The position numbers and the translations under genes are program-made. This document shows positions 5,430 through 12,994 of a stretch of 30,754 nt of DNA, piece by piece. The notes beneath the pieces were generated by a model. It worked only from the letters and a program-made list of their open reading frames with translations. It did not search any database and was not told where the DNA came from. How positions within the stretch are numbered: the stretch's first letter is position 1; each line of letters begins with the position of its first letter. This stretch comes from a virus. The stretch lies in IMG/VR virus record IMGVR_UViG_3300022921_001782, positions 1-30,754 of that record; one strand, given 5' to 3'.

Positions 5430-5699
5430 CTATTTTACTAACCATATTATAGCAACAATCATTACCAAAGTCAAGACACTAATTTTTTTAAAACTTAACC
5501 AGTTTTTGAAAAAACTATTCATGATGTTCATCTTCCAAAACATCACTTTCTTTATTGGTTTTGGTAGATAGTGTAGACTCATGTGTTCCATGAGTGCATT
5601 TGGTTCTGCGTGTTTTCCTTTGTAAAAATTTTGGCAGTGATCATAAAACTCTTTGTTGTCAGCGGCTCTTTGATAATCTTCTATGAATTTATTCAGCAT
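5430..5699 (-). CDS. Hypothetical 89-aa protein with C-terminal TM anchor
   Basis: A polar N-terminal part (MLNKFIEDYQRAADNKEFYD, with HCQNFYKGKHAEP and MEHMSLHYLPKP) is followed by two hydrophobic areas near the C-terminus. The last (VLTLVMIVAIIWLVK) is a clear tail anchor. The gene overlaps the lipoprotein gene upstream by 11 nt and precedes the 43-aa gene, so all are one late operon. A tail-anchored protein next to a lipoprotein could be an envelope complex; this is only suggestive. Confidence 0.7.
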   Translation of the reverse strand: MLNKFIEDYQRAADNKEFYDHCQNFYKGKHAEPNALMEHMSLHYLPKPIKKVMFWKMNIMNSFFKNWLSFKKISVLTLVMIVAIIWLVK

Positions 5700-5859
5700 T
5701 TAATTGTTCAACCTCGATGTGTTCAATTGGATATTTGTCCAGTACCATTCTTTCTTCTGGATATGTATATGCCACGGGCCATACAACGGAATACTTGACT
5801 TTAGAAGCACAACCTGTTATAATCATCATTAAACAAAGAAATAATACTGTTTTATACAT
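5689..5859 (-). CDS. Small lipoprotein (56 aa)
   Basis: Signal peptide MYKTVLFLCLMMIITGC has a lipobox (ITGC, Cys17). The mature chain is short and acidic (SKVKYSVVWPVAYTYPEERM onward). The ATG at 5857-5859 is preferred over the longer in-frame ATG at 5902-5904 because it sits exactly 5 nt after a GTAAATA late promoter and gives a proper signal peptide. It heads the minus operon running to the VOC gene and is divergent from the lipoprotein at 5916. Confidence 0.78.
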   Translation of the reverse strand: MYKTVLFLCLMMIITGCASKVKYSVVWPVAYTYPEERMVLDKYPIEHIEVEQLNAE

Positions 5860-5864
5860 AACAG

Positions 5865-5871
5865 TATTTAC
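5865..5871 (-). promoter_or_regulatory. T4-type late promoter, exact 5-nt spacing (56-aa lipoprotein)
   Basis: Minus-strand GTAAATA, then CTGTT, then ATG. CTGTT is close to the CTATT that follows TATAAATA in the extended T4 late consensus. Confidence 0.78.
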
Positions 5872-5903
5872 AATAATACAGTAAGATAATGACAATGTCA
5901 ACA

Positions 5904-5910
5904 ATAAATA
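5904..5910 (+). promoter_or_regulatory. T4-type late promoter, exact 5-nt spacing (85-aa lipoprotein)
   Basis: ATAAATA, then TGACG, then ATG at 5916. It lies back to back with the minus-strand late promoter at 5865-5871. Confidence 0.75.
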
Positions 5911-5915
5911 TGACG

Positions 5916-6173
5916 ATGAACAAACGATTAGAAAGAGCCATTATCCTTATTCTATTGCTTATATTGATAGGCATAGGAATGAGTGGATGTGCCAATCCCA
6001 AAGCCAAAAGCGAATCAGGTTCAAGTGTTTACGCCAGCGATTCCATAGGAATTGTGTTAGGTTGTGTTTTTGATCCAGCCAATTGTAAAAAATACAAAAA
6101 AGACGCTGACCAAGCCGAAATCACAAAAGAGTTTGAAGAAGTAGACAAAGCAAAAGAATCCGAAAGCAAATAA
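5916..6173 (+). CDS. Lipoprotein (85 aa)
   Basis: MNKRLERAIILILLLILIGI then MSGC is a lipoprotein signal with lipidated Cys24. The mature part is polar and ends in a Lys/Glu-rich helix (AEITKEFEEVDKAKESESK). Upstream in-frame ATGs (5889, 5907) would fall before or inside the late promoter, and the promoter spacing selects 5916. The next gene starts two bases after its stop, so the two are cotranscribed. No family is recognised; a spanin-like or surface-exclusion role is possible but unproven. Confidence 0.75.
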   Translation: MNKRLERAIILILLLILIGIGMSGCANPKAKSESGSSVYASDSIGIVLGCVFDPANCKKYKKDADQAEITKEFEEVDKAKESESK

Positions 6174-6174
6174 T

Positions 6175-6486
6175 ATGTTCAAAATAATCATAGTGGCATA
6201 CATCTTTGGCACTATGCCTATTGATACTGTACAAGAATTTGAGATGAGCAAATCATATCAAACCATGGAAGAATGTAAAAGAGAACTCACACTAGAGAAA
6301 AAGCCTGGCTATTATGATGTGATCACAGACTTTATTGCTCAATTTGATTACAAATATGATTGGTTGGCGGCAGGTTGCTACAATCCTTCCACACAAGAAG
6401 AATACAGAATCTTTCCTGAATACGAGCCCGGTGAAGAACCTAAAGGGCTAGATCAAATAGATATTAAACGCGGAATTAAAGTATAG
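6175..6486 (+). CDS. Hypothetical 103-aa protein
   Basis: The N-terminus MFKIIIVAYIFGTM is hydrophobic and may be a short signal or anchor. The rest is soluble, with Cys in EECKREL and AAGCYNPS, and an acidic Pro-rich region (FPEYEPGEEP). It starts one base after the lipoprotein stop. Its 3' end overlaps the convergent 81-aa gene by 11 nt. It is probably secreted or periplasmic, as it is paired with a lipoprotein. No family is recognised. Confidence 0.7.
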   Translation: MFKIIIVAYIFGTMPIDTVQEFEMSKSYQTMEECKRELTLEKKPGYYDVITDFIAQFDYKYDWLAAGCYNPSTQEEYRIFPEYEPGEEPKGLDQIDIKRGIKV

Positions 6487-6721
6487 TTTCGTCGGAAACA
6501 ATTCCATTACTTTTAACAACCTTTTCACTCATCACAGTGACTGTGGTAGGTTGAAGATGTTCGGAATCTGAACTCATTACACCAGAAAAGTCTTCGCTGA
6601 CATTTAGAGCAAACTCATCTAGGATTTGTTGTTCTGTGAAAGGTTGTGTATGATCAACTGAAATACGAACAACTGCTTCGATTTCAGTTTTAAATTGTGA
6701 AGTTTTCCTTTTGCCTATCAT
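6476..6721 (-). CDS. Hypothetical 81-aa protein
   Basis: MIGKRKTSQFKTEIEAVVRI starts a soluble acidic protein with QPFTEQQILDEFALNVSEDF in the middle. The ATG at 6719-6721 is chosen because a sigma70-like promoter at 6728-6756 would start transcription near 6721. The longer in-frame ATG at 6737-6739 lies upstream of that point. The mRNA may therefore be leaderless. The gene follows dnaK on the same strand but has its own promoter. The function is unknown. Confidence 0.65.
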   Translation of the reverse strand: MIGKRKTSQFKTEIEAVVRISVDHTQPFTEQQILDEFALNVSEDFSGVMSSDSEHLQPTTVTVMSEKVVKSNGIVSDETIL

Positions 6722-6727
6722 ATCACT

Positions 6728-6756
6728 ATAATACAACAAAAGGAAACTTCTGTCAA
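6728..6756 (-). promoter_or_regulatory. Sigma70-like promoter after dnaK
   Basis: Minus strand: TTGACA (6751-6756), a 17-nt spacer, then TATTAT (6728-6733). It lies in the 38-nt gap between the dnaK stop and the 81-aa gene. Confidence 0.72.
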
Positions 6757-6759
6757 TTG

Positions 6760-8667
6760 TTATTTGTCTTTATCGTCTTTTTTGACTTCTTCAAACTCAG
6801 CATCTACCACTTTTTCATTGTTTGATTCTTCAGTGGTACCTTGTTCGGAGTTGGCTTGTTCTTGTTGAGCCTGTTTGTACACAGCCTCTCCCAGTTTCAT
6901 TGACGCTTCAGTCAATTTACCAATTGCTGATTTAATTTTATCAGCATCATCTGATTTAGATGCTTCAAGCAATTCCGATTTAGCATCTTCGATTGCTTTT
7001 TTCTCCTCTTCAGAGATTTTATCTCCATGTTCTTTGAGTTGTTTGTCAATTTGATGTGTCAATGTTTCTGATTGATTTTTGGCTTCCACCAACTCTCTTT
7101 TCTTTTTGTCCGCTTCTTTGTTGGCTTCTGCTTCTTTAACCATTTTCTCAATGTCAGCATCTGATAGACCACCGTCTGCTTTGATTGTGATCTTTTGTTC
7201 TTTGCCAGTGCCTTTGTCTTTAGCACTCACACTCACAATACCATTGGCATCGATATCGAATGTTACTTCAATCTGAGGTACTCCTCTTGGTGCAGGTGCT
7301 ATACCTTCAAGATTAAAGTTTCCTAATATCTTGTTGTCAGCCGCCATTTCTCTTTCACCTTGTGTAACTCTGATGGTCACTGCCGCTTGGTTGTCTTCTG
7401 CTGTGGAAAACACTTGACTTTTCTTTGTAGGAATTGTTGTGTTCTTTTCAATCAGTTTGGTTGTAACACCGCCTAGTGTTTCGATACCAAGTGACAAAGG
7501 TGTAACGTCTAACAACAATACATCCTTAACATCTCCCTGTAATACTCCACCCTGAATTGCGGCACCCAATGCCACAACTTCGTCTGGGTTAACACCTTTG
7601 TGTGGTTCTTTACCAAAGAATGTTTTCACTGTTTCGATCACTTTAGGCATACGTGTCATACCACCTACCAACACAACTTCACTGATTTGTCCTGCTGAAA
7701 CTCCAGCATCTTTCAATGCTTGTTTGCAAGGAGACAATGTTTTCTCAATAAGTTCACCCACCAATGCTTCCAGTTTGGCTCGTGTCATCTTCATGTTGAT
7801 GTGTTTAGGTCCTGATTTGTCTGCTGTGATAAACGGTAAATTAACTTCTGTTTGACTAGCAGATGAAAGTTCTATCTTTGCTTTTTCAGCCGCTTCTCGA
7901 ACACGTTGTACTGCCAATTTATCGTTGGCTAAATCTATACCTTGATCTTTCTTAAATTCAGAAATGATATAGTTTGTGATTGTGGCATCAAAGTCTTCAC
8001 CACCCAGTGCTGTATCACCGTTTGTGGACTTAACTTCAAATACACCGTCACCCAATTCTAAGATTGAAATATCAAATGTACCACCACCCAAGTCGTACAC
8101 AGCAATAGTGCCTGATTTTTTCTTATCAAGTCCATATGCCAATGCCGCCGCAGTTGGTTCGTTTATAATTCTTTCCACTTCCAATCCAGCAATCTTACCT
8201 GCGTCTTTGGTAGCCTTACGTTGGCTATCATTGAAGTATGCCGGCACAGTAATCACTGCCTTGGTTACTTCAGAACCTAGATATTTTTCTGCTGTCTCTT
8301 TCATCTTACGAAGCACAGAAGCAGATATTTCTGATGGAGAAAGTTTCTTATCCTTGGCTTTTACCCAAGCATCTCCGTTGTCTGCTTTTACAACTTCATA
8401 AGGAAGTGTTTTAATGTCTTTTTGTATAGCATCGCTATCAAACTGTCTACCAATCAATCTCTTTGCCGCGAAGATTGTGTTGGATGAATTTGATACTGCT
8501 TGTCTTTTAGCAGGCATTCCTACCAATGTTTCAGAGTCTGTGAATGCAACCACACTTGGAGTGGTTCTAGATCCTTCTGAGTTTTCAATAACTTTTGCGT
8601 CCTTACCTTCCATCAAAGCAACGCAAGAGTTGGTTGTTCCCAAGTCTATTCCTATTATTTTGCTCAT
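6760..8667 (-). CDS. dnaK: DnaK (Hsp70) chaperone
   Basis: Full length at 635 aa (E. coli DnaK has 638). The ATPase domain opens with [14 protein letters not shown] and has [37 protein letters not shown] and [14 protein letters not shown]. The substrate domain includes [16 protein letters not shown]. The C-terminus ends [16 protein letters not shown], close to the usual DnaK tail. It is thus an intact bacterial-type ATP-driven folding chaperone. The ATG has AAGGAG upstream and a sigma70-like promoter at 8707-8736. No dnaJ or grpE is present, so it must use host cochaperones. A complete DnaK is unusual in a phage and was probably acquired from a bacterium. Confidence 0.97.
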   Translation of the reverse strand: MSKIIGIDLGTTNSCVALMEGKDAKVIENSEGSRTTPSVVAFTDSETLVGMPAKRQAVSNSSNTIFAAKRLIGRQFDSDAIQKDIKTLPYEVVKADNGDAWVKAKDKKLSPSEISASVLRKMKETAEKYLGSEVTKAVITVPAYFNDSQRKATKDAGKIAGLEVERIINEPTAAALAYGLDKKKSGTIAVYDLGGGTFDISILELGDGVFEVKSTNGDTALGGEDFDATITNYIISEFKKDQGIDLANDKLAVQRVREAAEKAKIELSSASQTEVNLPFITADKSGPKHINMKMTRAKLEALVGELIEKTLSPCKQALKDAGVSAGQISEVVLVGGMTRMPKVIETVKTFFGKEPHKGVNPDEVVALGAAIQGGVLQGDVKDVLLLDVTPLSLGIETLGGVTTKLIEKNTTIPTKKSQVFSTAEDNQAAVTIRVTQGEREMAADNKILGNFNLEGIAPAPRGVPQIEVTFDIDANGIVSVSAKDKGTGKEQKITIKADGGLSDADIEKMVKEAEANKEADKKKRELVEAKNQSETLTHQIDKQLKEHGDKISEEEKKAIEDAKSELLEASKSDDADKIKSAIGKLTEASMKLGEAVYKQAQQEQANSEQGTTEESNNEKVVDAEFEEVKKDDKDK

Positions 8668-8706
8668 AGTTTTTCTCCTTTATAAGCGAGTTATTAGTTA
8701 CAGTAG

Positions 8707-8736
8707 ATTATATAAGCACTCTTTTGTAAATGTCAA
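8707..8736 (-). promoter_or_regulatory. Sigma70-like promoter for dnaK
   Basis: Minus strand: TTGACA (8731-8736), an 18-nt spacer, then TATAAT (8707-8712), with TGCTTA just before the -10. It shares CTCTTGACA and TGCTTATATAAT with the groEL promoter. No heat-shock (sigma32) or CIRCE element is visible. Confidence 0.82.
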
Positions 8737-8750
8737 GAGCTTTTGGTAAA

Positions 8751-10406
8751 TTAATCGTAGAAGTCGCCTTCTTTCATATTGGTTCTATCTACTGGATTCC
8801 AATCTTTTTTAACATCTTCTGGAGCATCATACACAGATGCTTCTGTTGTTAAAAGTAGTCCTGCTATGCTTGATGCATTCACCAATGCTGTTTTGGTAAC
8901 CTTTGTAGGATCAATAATACCCAAATCAATCATATCACCATATTTGCCACTGCCAGCATCATAACCATAGTTGTCGGCACCATTCATGATTTCGTTCACA
9001 ACAACATCTGGAGAACCTCCAGCATTGGAAACTATCTGTCTAACTGGGGATTCAATTGCTTTCAACACAATCTGAATACCTGCTGTCTGATCTTCATTGT
9101 CCCCTTTGAGATCTTTGATATTCTGTTTGGCTCTTAAAAAAGCAACACCACCACCCGGCACAATACCATCTTCAACTGCCGCCTTTGTGGCGTTTAGAGC
9201 ATCGTCAATACGATCCTTTTTCTCTTTCATTTCAACTTCAGTAGCCGCTCCAACTCTTATTACAGCAACACCTCCAGTTAATTTTGCCAATCGTTCTTCA
9301 AGTTTCTTTTTGTCATCTCCGCCTTCACTCTGTTCTATTTGTGTTTTGATAGCAGTGACTCTCTGTTCAATTTTAGATTTTAATCCTTTACCGCCAATAA
9401 TTGTTGTTGTATTTTTATCAACTACAACTCTTGCCGCCTGTCCTAAATGTTCAAGTTTTGCTTTTTCTAAAGATATTCCTGTTTCTTCTGAAATTACTTG
9501 TCCACCAGTCAACACTGCCATATCTTCAAGCATGGCTTTTCTTGTGTTACCAAATCCAGGAGCCCAAACTGATGCACATCTAATGGTTCCTTTGGCATTG
9601 TTCATTACCAATGTGGCAAGTGCTTCGCCTTCAGCATCTTCACAAATAAACAAAAATGGTTTATTTTTCTTTGCTAGTTCTTCAAGCAACGGCACTATCT
9701 CTTGAATATTTCTTATGTGTTTTCCTGTTAAGATGATGTAAACATCTTCTAATTCAACGATTTGTTTTTCAGGATTATTAATGAAGTACGGACTCATAAA
9801 TCCTTTATCAAATTGTAATCCTTCAACAACTTCTAATTCGTTTTTTAAACTTCTTCCATTCTCAACTGTGATAACACCTTGTTTGCCTACTTTCTGCATT
9901 GCTTCAGCAATCATTGTTCCAATGGCTTTGTCTGAATTAGCAGATATAGTACCAACTTGTTCTATCTCATTTTGAGTATCGCATGATTTGGAAATTAATT
10001 TTAGTTGTTCAACAACTGCTTCTGTGGCTTGATCCATGCCTCTTTTTAGATCCATTGGATTCATTCCAGCAGTTACATATTTGATTCCTTCTTTAACAAT
10101 CGCCTGTGCTAACACTGTGGCTGTGGTTGTTCCATCGCCCGCTTCATCATTTGTTTTGCTGGCTACTTCTTTAACCATCTGAGCACCCATATTGGCCAGG
10201 TCATCTCTTAATAAAATTTCTCTTGCTACTGTAACACCGTCTTTGGTTACGTGTGGAGCACCCCAAGTTCTTTGAAGCACAACATTTCTTCCTTTAGGTC
10301 CTAGTGTAGTTCTTACAGCATTTGCTAAAATATCTACACCTCTGATCAGTCTGTTTCTACTGTCAGATCCAAATCTAACACTTTTAACTTTTCCGTTAAT
10401 TGCCAT
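8751..10406 (-). CDS. groEL: GroEL (Hsp60) chaperonin
   Basis: 551 aa, against about 548 in E. coli. ATP-site motifs are present: [10 protein letters not shown] (34-42), [11 protein letters not shown] (90-100) and the catalytic Asp in [23 protein letters not shown] region. The apical domain keeps EGEALATLV and APGFG. The groove binding GroES and substrate stays hydrophobic ([10 protein letters not shown]). The C-terminus ends NMKEGDFYD and lacks the Gly-Gly-Met tail usual in bacterial GroEL. No groES lies nearby, so a host or distant cochaperonin is needed. It probably helps fold phage capsid proteins. Own promoter at 10445-10474. Confidence 0.96.
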   Translation of the reverse strand: MAINGKVKSVRFGSDSRNRLIRGVDILANAVRTTLGPKGRNVVLQRTWGAPHVTKDGVTVAREILLRDDLANMGAQMVKEVASKTNDEAGDGTTTATVLAQAIVKEGIKYVTAGMNPMDLKRGMDQATEAVVEQLKLISKSCDTQNEIEQVGTISANSDKAIGTMIAEAMQKVGKQGVITVENGRSLKNELEVVEGLQFDKGFMSPYFINNPEKQIVELEDVYIILTGKHIRNIQEIVPLLEELAKKNKPFLFICEDAEGEALATLVMNNAKGTIRCASVWAPGFGNTRKAMLEDMAVLTGGQVISEETGISLEKAKLEHLGQAARVVVDKNTTTIIGGKGLKSKIEQRVTAIKTQIEQSEGGDDKKKLEERLAKLTGGVAVIRVGAATEVEMKEKKDRIDDALNATKAAVEDGIVPGGGVAFLRAKQNIKDLKGDNEDQTAGIQIVLKAIESPVRQIVSNAGGSPDVVVNEIMNGADNYGYDAGSGKYGDMIDLGIIDPTKVTKTALVNASSIAGLLLTTEASVYDAPEDVKKDWNPVDRTNMKEGDFYD

Positions 10407-10444
10407 AAAATAAAACTCCGTTTCTATATCGTGATATTATTAGT

Positions 10445-10474
10445 ATTATATAAGCATTCATTGTGTTTTGTCAA
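10445..10474 (-). promoter_or_regulatory. Sigma70-like promoter for groEL
   Basis: Minus strand: TTGACA (10469-10474), an 18-nt spacer, then TATAAT (10445-10450). It is very similar to the dnaK promoter, including the spacer length and the TGCTTA before the -10. Confidence 0.82.
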
Positions 10475-10492
10475 GAGTCTTTTGACTATAAT

Positions 10493-10684
10493 TTAATGGA
10501 GAGGTTCTGTTTTTTTGGCGCAGGTGTGTTCTTCTATCAACTTAACATCTGATAATTTGACTGTGGGCTCTTGTTCCAACAAAGTTTCCACAGCATCTTG
10601 GGTGTCCATGGCATAAATTTGGTAGCAATCGGTATTGTCCAAATGTATAAGATAGGTTTTAACTGGGTATTCGATTGTTCGCAT
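10493..10684 (-). CDS. Hypothetical 63-aa protein
   Basis: MRTIEYPVKTYLIHLDNTDC begins a small soluble alpha/beta-like protein ending HTCAKKTEPLH, with an acidic centre (AVETLLEQEPTVKLSDVKLI). It follows the secreted 120-aa protein by 14 nt on the same strand, probably in one operon. No family is recognised. Confidence 0.7.
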   Translation of the reverse strand: MRTIEYPVKTYLIHLDNTDCYQIYAMDTQDAVETLLEQEPTVKLSDVKLIEEHTCAKKTEPLH

Positions 10685-10698
10685 ACCAGTAGTTTATT

Positions 10699-11061
10699 CT
10701 ATTCAACTGGACGAAACACTACATCATGAGTGAGAAAAATAAGACAAGCATCGTTACTGCTTGGTATATTCATTACTGCGGCTGTGCTGGTACCTTCTTG
10801 ATTAATGAAATATGTGATCATGAACAGTGCCTCACCTTGTGGGTCTGCACCTCTTTTGCCCAAACTCATATTCACAGCCACAAAGCCTTGTTCTTTTAAT
10901 CTGTTAAGAACTGCCACATCTGAAGCACAAATCATAGGCATACTCTGCCAATGGAAGCCTTTATCTAAATCTGGCAATCCAGGAGTTGTGTCTTCTGCTT
11001 GAATTATAGTAGCAGATAATGATAAAAAAAGAGCAATAAAAATGCTCATCAAAGTTTTCAT
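10699..11061 (-). CDS. Secreted/periplasmic hypothetical protein (120 aa)
   Basis: MKTLMSIFIALFLSLSATII ending QAED is a classical signal peptide (cleavage after about residue 22). The mature part has two Cys (MICASDV and DACLIFL) that could form a disulfide. The rest is GFVAVNMSLGKRGADPQGEA and a beta-rich end. A late promoter GTAAATA lies 7 nt upstream of the ATG. I recognise the type (small exported phage proteins with a Cys pair) but no defined family. Confidence 0.78.
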   Translation of the reverse strand: MKTLMSIFIALFLSLSATIIQAEDTTPGLPDLDKGFHWQSMPMICASDVAVLNRLKEQGFVAVNMSLGKRGADPQGEALFMITYFINQEGTSTAAVMNIPSSNDACLIFLTHDVVFRPVE

Positions 11062-11068
11062 AGTAAAG

Positions 11069-11075
11069 TATTTAC
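11069..11075 (-). promoter_or_regulatory. T4-type late promoter (120-aa secreted protein)
   Basis: Minus-strand GTAAATA, 7 nt before the ATG at 11059-11061. The predicted leader is only about 2 nt. Confidence 0.65.
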
Positions 11076-11090
11076 CGAATAGTTAATGAA

Positions 11091-11339
11091 CTACTTGGTT
11101 GGTTTCTTGTTTTTGGCTCTGGTTTTTCTAGTCCGCCAAGTCTTAGGTGTGATTGTTTCTGGTGGATCGTAAAAGTTATTAGAGTTTCCTCTGCCCATTT
11201 CCATATTGGTTACACCATATGGAATTCTTTCTATCTTTCCGCCTTTGGCAAGGAACTCTTTCATTAGACGCTCGTGTTCTTTTCGTTTTTCTTCTGGACT
11301 AATATCGTCGTCTTTGCTTGGTCTATAATCTTTTGACAT
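11091..11339 (-). CDS. KFLxKGGKxE-motif basic protein (82 aa)
   Basis: MSKDYRPSKDDDISPEEKRK is followed by EHERLMKEFLAKGGKIERIP, a motif shared with the 59-aa protein at 2805-2984 (MKKFLEKGGKVEQ). The C-terminal third is basic (PKTWRTRKTRAKNKKPTK), suggesting nucleic-acid binding. There is no membrane segment. I recognise the motif only as a repeated element in this window. Confidence 0.75.
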   Translation of the reverse strand: MSKDYRPSKDDDISPEEKRKEHERLMKEFLAKGGKIERIPYGVTNMEMGRGNSNNFYDPPETITPKTWRTRKTRAKNKKPTK

Positions 11340-11375
11340 TGTTTCTTTCTATAGTTTATTCAGAAACAACAGATA

Positions 11376-11510
11376 TTACTGTCTGTTCTGAATAGATTCC
11401 ACAAGCGAGTTATACAAACTTGTTGTATGCTCGATAATGGTAGATGCCCATTCAGGTTGTACAAGATAAATGTACATTCCAACAGCACCTATTATTATAC
11501 CTTTAATCAT
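11376..11510 (-). CDS. Small hydrophobic-N-terminus peptide (44 aa)
   Basis: MIKGIIIGAVGMYIYLVQPE is a short hydrophobic start resembling a TM or membrane-associated helix. It is followed by WASTIIEHTTSLYNSLVESI and a stop after QNRQ. It has its own sigma70-like promoter (11541-11569) and AGAGG upstream of the ATG. No family is recognised. Confidence 0.6.
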   Translation of the reverse strand: MIKGIIIGAVGMYIYLVQPEWASTIIEHTTSLYNSLVESIQNRQ

Positions 11511-11540
11511 ATTAGCCTCTTTGTTGCCTTTTTGTTAATA

Positions 11541-11569
11541 ATTTTATATTCATTCTATCAGAAAGTCAA
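11541..11569 (-). promoter_or_regulatory. Sigma70-like promoter for the 44-aa gene
   Basis: Minus strand: TTGACT (11564-11569), a 17-nt spacer, then TAAAAT (11541-11546). The -35 overlaps the last codons of the 61-aa gene. Confidence 0.55.
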
Positions 11570-11743
11570 GTATTTCTTTTTGTACCAATTATAAAACTGT
11601 TTGTCTTGAAAAAACTTTGCCACATCACTGGCAGGAACCTGATCACTTCTAATACAATCAGCCAAATCTTGATACTCTTGAGGTATCTTATCCTCTCCTT
11701 TTAATATTTCTATCAATTTCTTTTTTCCTATTTTTCTAGTCAA
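11558..11743 (-). CDS. Hypothetical 61-aa protein (TTG start)
   Basis: MTRKIGKKKLIEILKGEDKI starts a basic soluble protein ending DKQFYNWYKKKYLTF. The start is TTG, overlapping the stop of the 85-aa gene as TTGA, the counterpart of an ATGA overlap. No better ATG exists upstream. The composition (Lys/Asp-rich, two helices) suggests a small regulatory or DNA-associated protein, but no family is recognised. Confidence 0.6.
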   Translation of the reverse strand: MTRKIGKKKLIEILKGEDKIPQEYQDLADCIRSDQVPASDVAKFFQDKQFYNWYKKKYLTF

Positions 11744-11997
11744 TGTACACTCTCTTTCTTTTCTTTAACAAACGGTTCTATGTCCACAGCAGACGAGCAC
11801 ACATCGTTCATCAATCTTTGGAAATCTTCTTTGTCCAAACAGGATCTATACATCTTCAATCCCAATGCCAAAAACACACTGGCAACCATTTGCGGATCAT
11901 TGTCCACTGCTTTGTTGATCATCTCTTCCATCATTTCGTCATAGATTCTTTCGTGATCCTCTGTAATCTTTAATTTCTTTTTGATTTCGTCTGACAT
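11740..11997 (-). CDS. Hypothetical 85-aa helical protein
   Basis: MSDEIKKKLKITEDHERIYD then EMMEEMINKAVDNDPQMVAS: an acidic, mainly helical soluble protein with two Cys (RSCLDK and DVCSSA). The ATG directly abuts the stop of the 103-aa membrane gene (TAG, then ATG). It is coupled to the next gene by a 4-nt overlap. The function is unknown. Confidence 0.72.
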   Translation of the reverse strand: MSDEIKKKLKITEDHERIYDEMMEEMINKAVDNDPQMVASVFLALGLKMYRSCLDKEDFQRLMNDVCSSAVDIEPFVKEKKESVH

Positions 11998-12309
11998 CTA
12001 TCCTCCAAAATAATTTTTTAGTAATCCCAAAGTTAATATGGTTACACCAATACTGTTGAGCACAATCAATGCTCTATCGTGCCACAGTATGCCAACCCAT
12101 AACCAACCTGTCACACCAATCATCTGTATAAAAATGTTGTAAGGAAATAGATTGATAGAATTAAGCATCCAACCAATAATAACAAAAAATGAAGATGTCC
12201 ACTTCACATACCAACTCAGGTCGTGCATAGGAGTTATCTTTTTGTAGACCCTTGTGGAGTTTAGTGCCTTGATCTTTTCATCCAGTTTGATGTGTTTGTT
12301 ATCAGTCAT
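11998..12309 (-). CDS. Membrane protein with about three TM helices (103 aa)
   Basis: A charged N-terminus (MTDNKHIKLDEKIKALNSTR) is followed by WYVKWTSSFFVIIGWMLNSI, FIQMIGVTGWLWVGILWHDR and ALIVLNSIGVTILTLGLL, giving three hydrophobic helices. WHDRAL in the loop is a distinctive polar motif. I think similar proteins occur in marine T4-like phages but cannot name the family with certainty. The ATG overlaps the upstream 50-aa gene by 8 nt. Confidence 0.78.
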   Translation of the reverse strand: MTDNKHIKLDEKIKALNSTRVYKKITPMHDLSWYVKWTSSFFVIIGWMLNSINLFPYNIFIQMIGVTGWLWVGILWHDRALIVLNSIGVTILTLGLLKNYFGG

Positions 12310-12454
12310 ATCTTTTGTAAACTGTTAATAAATGATTTAAAACCTTTTCCCAATATGCTTTGAACCAAGGATCCTGTGCAGAGTTCATACAGTTTCTAGC
12401 ATTACGGATCAGTCTGTCTTTACTGGGTTCAAATATTTTACTTAGATTGTTCAT
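12302..12454 (-). CDS. Hypothetical 50-aa protein
   Basis: MNNLSKIFEPSKDRLIRNAR then NCMNSAQDPWFKAYWEKVLN: a small basic, helical soluble protein. Its ATG lies inside the end of the 60-aa gene (17-nt overlap) and its TGA overlaps the next ATG by 8 nt. The tight overlaps on both sides support real translation. No family is recognised. Confidence 0.6.
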   Translation of the reverse strand: MNNLSKIFEPSKDRLIRNARNCMNSAQDPWFKAYWEKVLNHLLTVYKRYD

Positions 12455-12620
12455 GGTCTACCTTTTCAATTTCTCCATTGGCTTTTTCTTTTAGATAACC
12501 CATGGCAATCATTATGTCCACCACTCTTTCACTTGCCAATAGGGTGCCTCGGTCTTTACCCAATCGGTAACTGAAGTAGATGATCATCGCAATACCTAGT
12601 ATAAAATATAAATTATCCAC
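12438..12620 (-). CDS. Small single-TM protein (60 aa, GTG start)
   Basis: The preferred start is GTG at 12618-12620, giving MDNLYFILGIAMIIYFSYRL (one TM helix) followed by GKDRGTLLASERVVDIMIAM and a Lys/Glu-rich tail. GGGGTG lies about 8 nt upstream. A longer frame from an ATG at 12660-12662 is rejected because it lies deep inside the 39-aa gene. The tail after the helix is probably cytoplasmic. The function is unknown. Confidence 0.6.
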   Translation of the reverse strand: MDNLYFILGIAMIIYFSYRLGKDRGTLLASERVVDIMIAMGYLKEKANGEIEKVDHEQSK

Positions 12621-12732
12621 GAGCAACACCCCACATAATCGCGCCAAAGTAAGACACAGCAATAATGGTGATATACCAGAACATGGAATCTCTCAACATA
12701 CTGTCCTTAGCAATCTTAAATTTTTTCTTCAT
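12613..12732 (-). CDS. Small single-TM peptide (39 aa)
   Basis: MKKKFKIAKDSMLRDSMFWY then ITIIAVSYFGAIMWGVARG: a basic N-terminus and one hydrophobic helix. The ATG overlaps the stop of the 57-aa coiled-coil gene (ATGA), and its own end overlaps the GTG of the 60-aa gene by 8 nt. The function is unknown. Confidence 0.6.
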   Translation of the reverse strand: MKKKFKIAKDSMLRDSMFWYITIIAVSYFGAIMWGVARG

Positions 12733-12902
12733 GCTGGTCTCACAGGTTGTGTTAATTTTTTAATTGTGTCATCAATTTCATACAGTTCTTCTTCAATTCT
12801 GATGATTGATGCTGTTTTTGTTTCAAATTGTAATTGATCCTTAAGAGCAATTTTTTGTCGCTCCAAATCAGCAATTCTTTCTTTATTTTGTTCTACGTAC
12901 AT
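12729..12902 (-). CDS. Small coiled-coil protein (57 aa)
   Basis: MYVEQNKERIADLERQKIAL then KDQLQFETKTASIIRIEEEL: a continuous charged helix with heptad-like spacing of Ile/Leu, ending TQPVRPA, so it is probably a dimeric coiled coil. A strong AAGGAGG lies upstream of the ATG and a sigma70-like promoter is at 12923-12952. It heads the operon that runs down to the genes near 11.5 kb. No family is recognised. Confidence 0.68.
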   Translation of the reverse strand: MYVEQNKERIADLERQKIALKDQLQFETKTASIIRIEEELYEIDDTIKKLTQPVRPA

Positions 12903-12922
12903 TGTTCCTCCTTAGTTTTACA

Positions 12923-12952
12923 ATTATAACACATTTGGTTACCAAAAGTCAA
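12923..12952 (-). promoter_or_regulatory. Sigma70-like promoter for the small-gene operon
   Basis: Minus strand: TTGACT (12947-12952), an 18-nt spacer, then TATAAT (12923-12928). It would drive the overlapping run of seven small genes from 12902 down to 11558. Confidence 0.72.
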
Positions 12953-12972
12953 TGCCTTAAAATCCGCATAAA

Positions 12973-12994
12973 CCTTGGTGTTTTTTACCAAGGA
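12973..12994 (-). terminator. Possible weak terminator hairpin after the 76-aa lipoprotein
   Basis: CCTTGGT pairs with ACCAAGG (7 bp, 7-8-nt loop) around the lipoprotein stop codon. Only a short TTTATG follows on the minus strand, so termination efficiency is doubtful. Confidence 0.4.

Noticed and set aside
9097-9705. A 202-codon plus-strand frame antisense to groEL
   Set aside because: Ser/Ala/Pro-rich translation mirrors the complement of groEL codons. The groEL frame is unmistakable, so this is a shadow. The same holds for the plus-strand frames inside dnaK (7598-7855, 7976-8401).
12438-12662. Longer 74-aa version of the 60-aa protein
   Set aside because: It would begin deep inside the 39-aa gene. 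The GTG at 12618-12620 gives the small overlap common in this operon.
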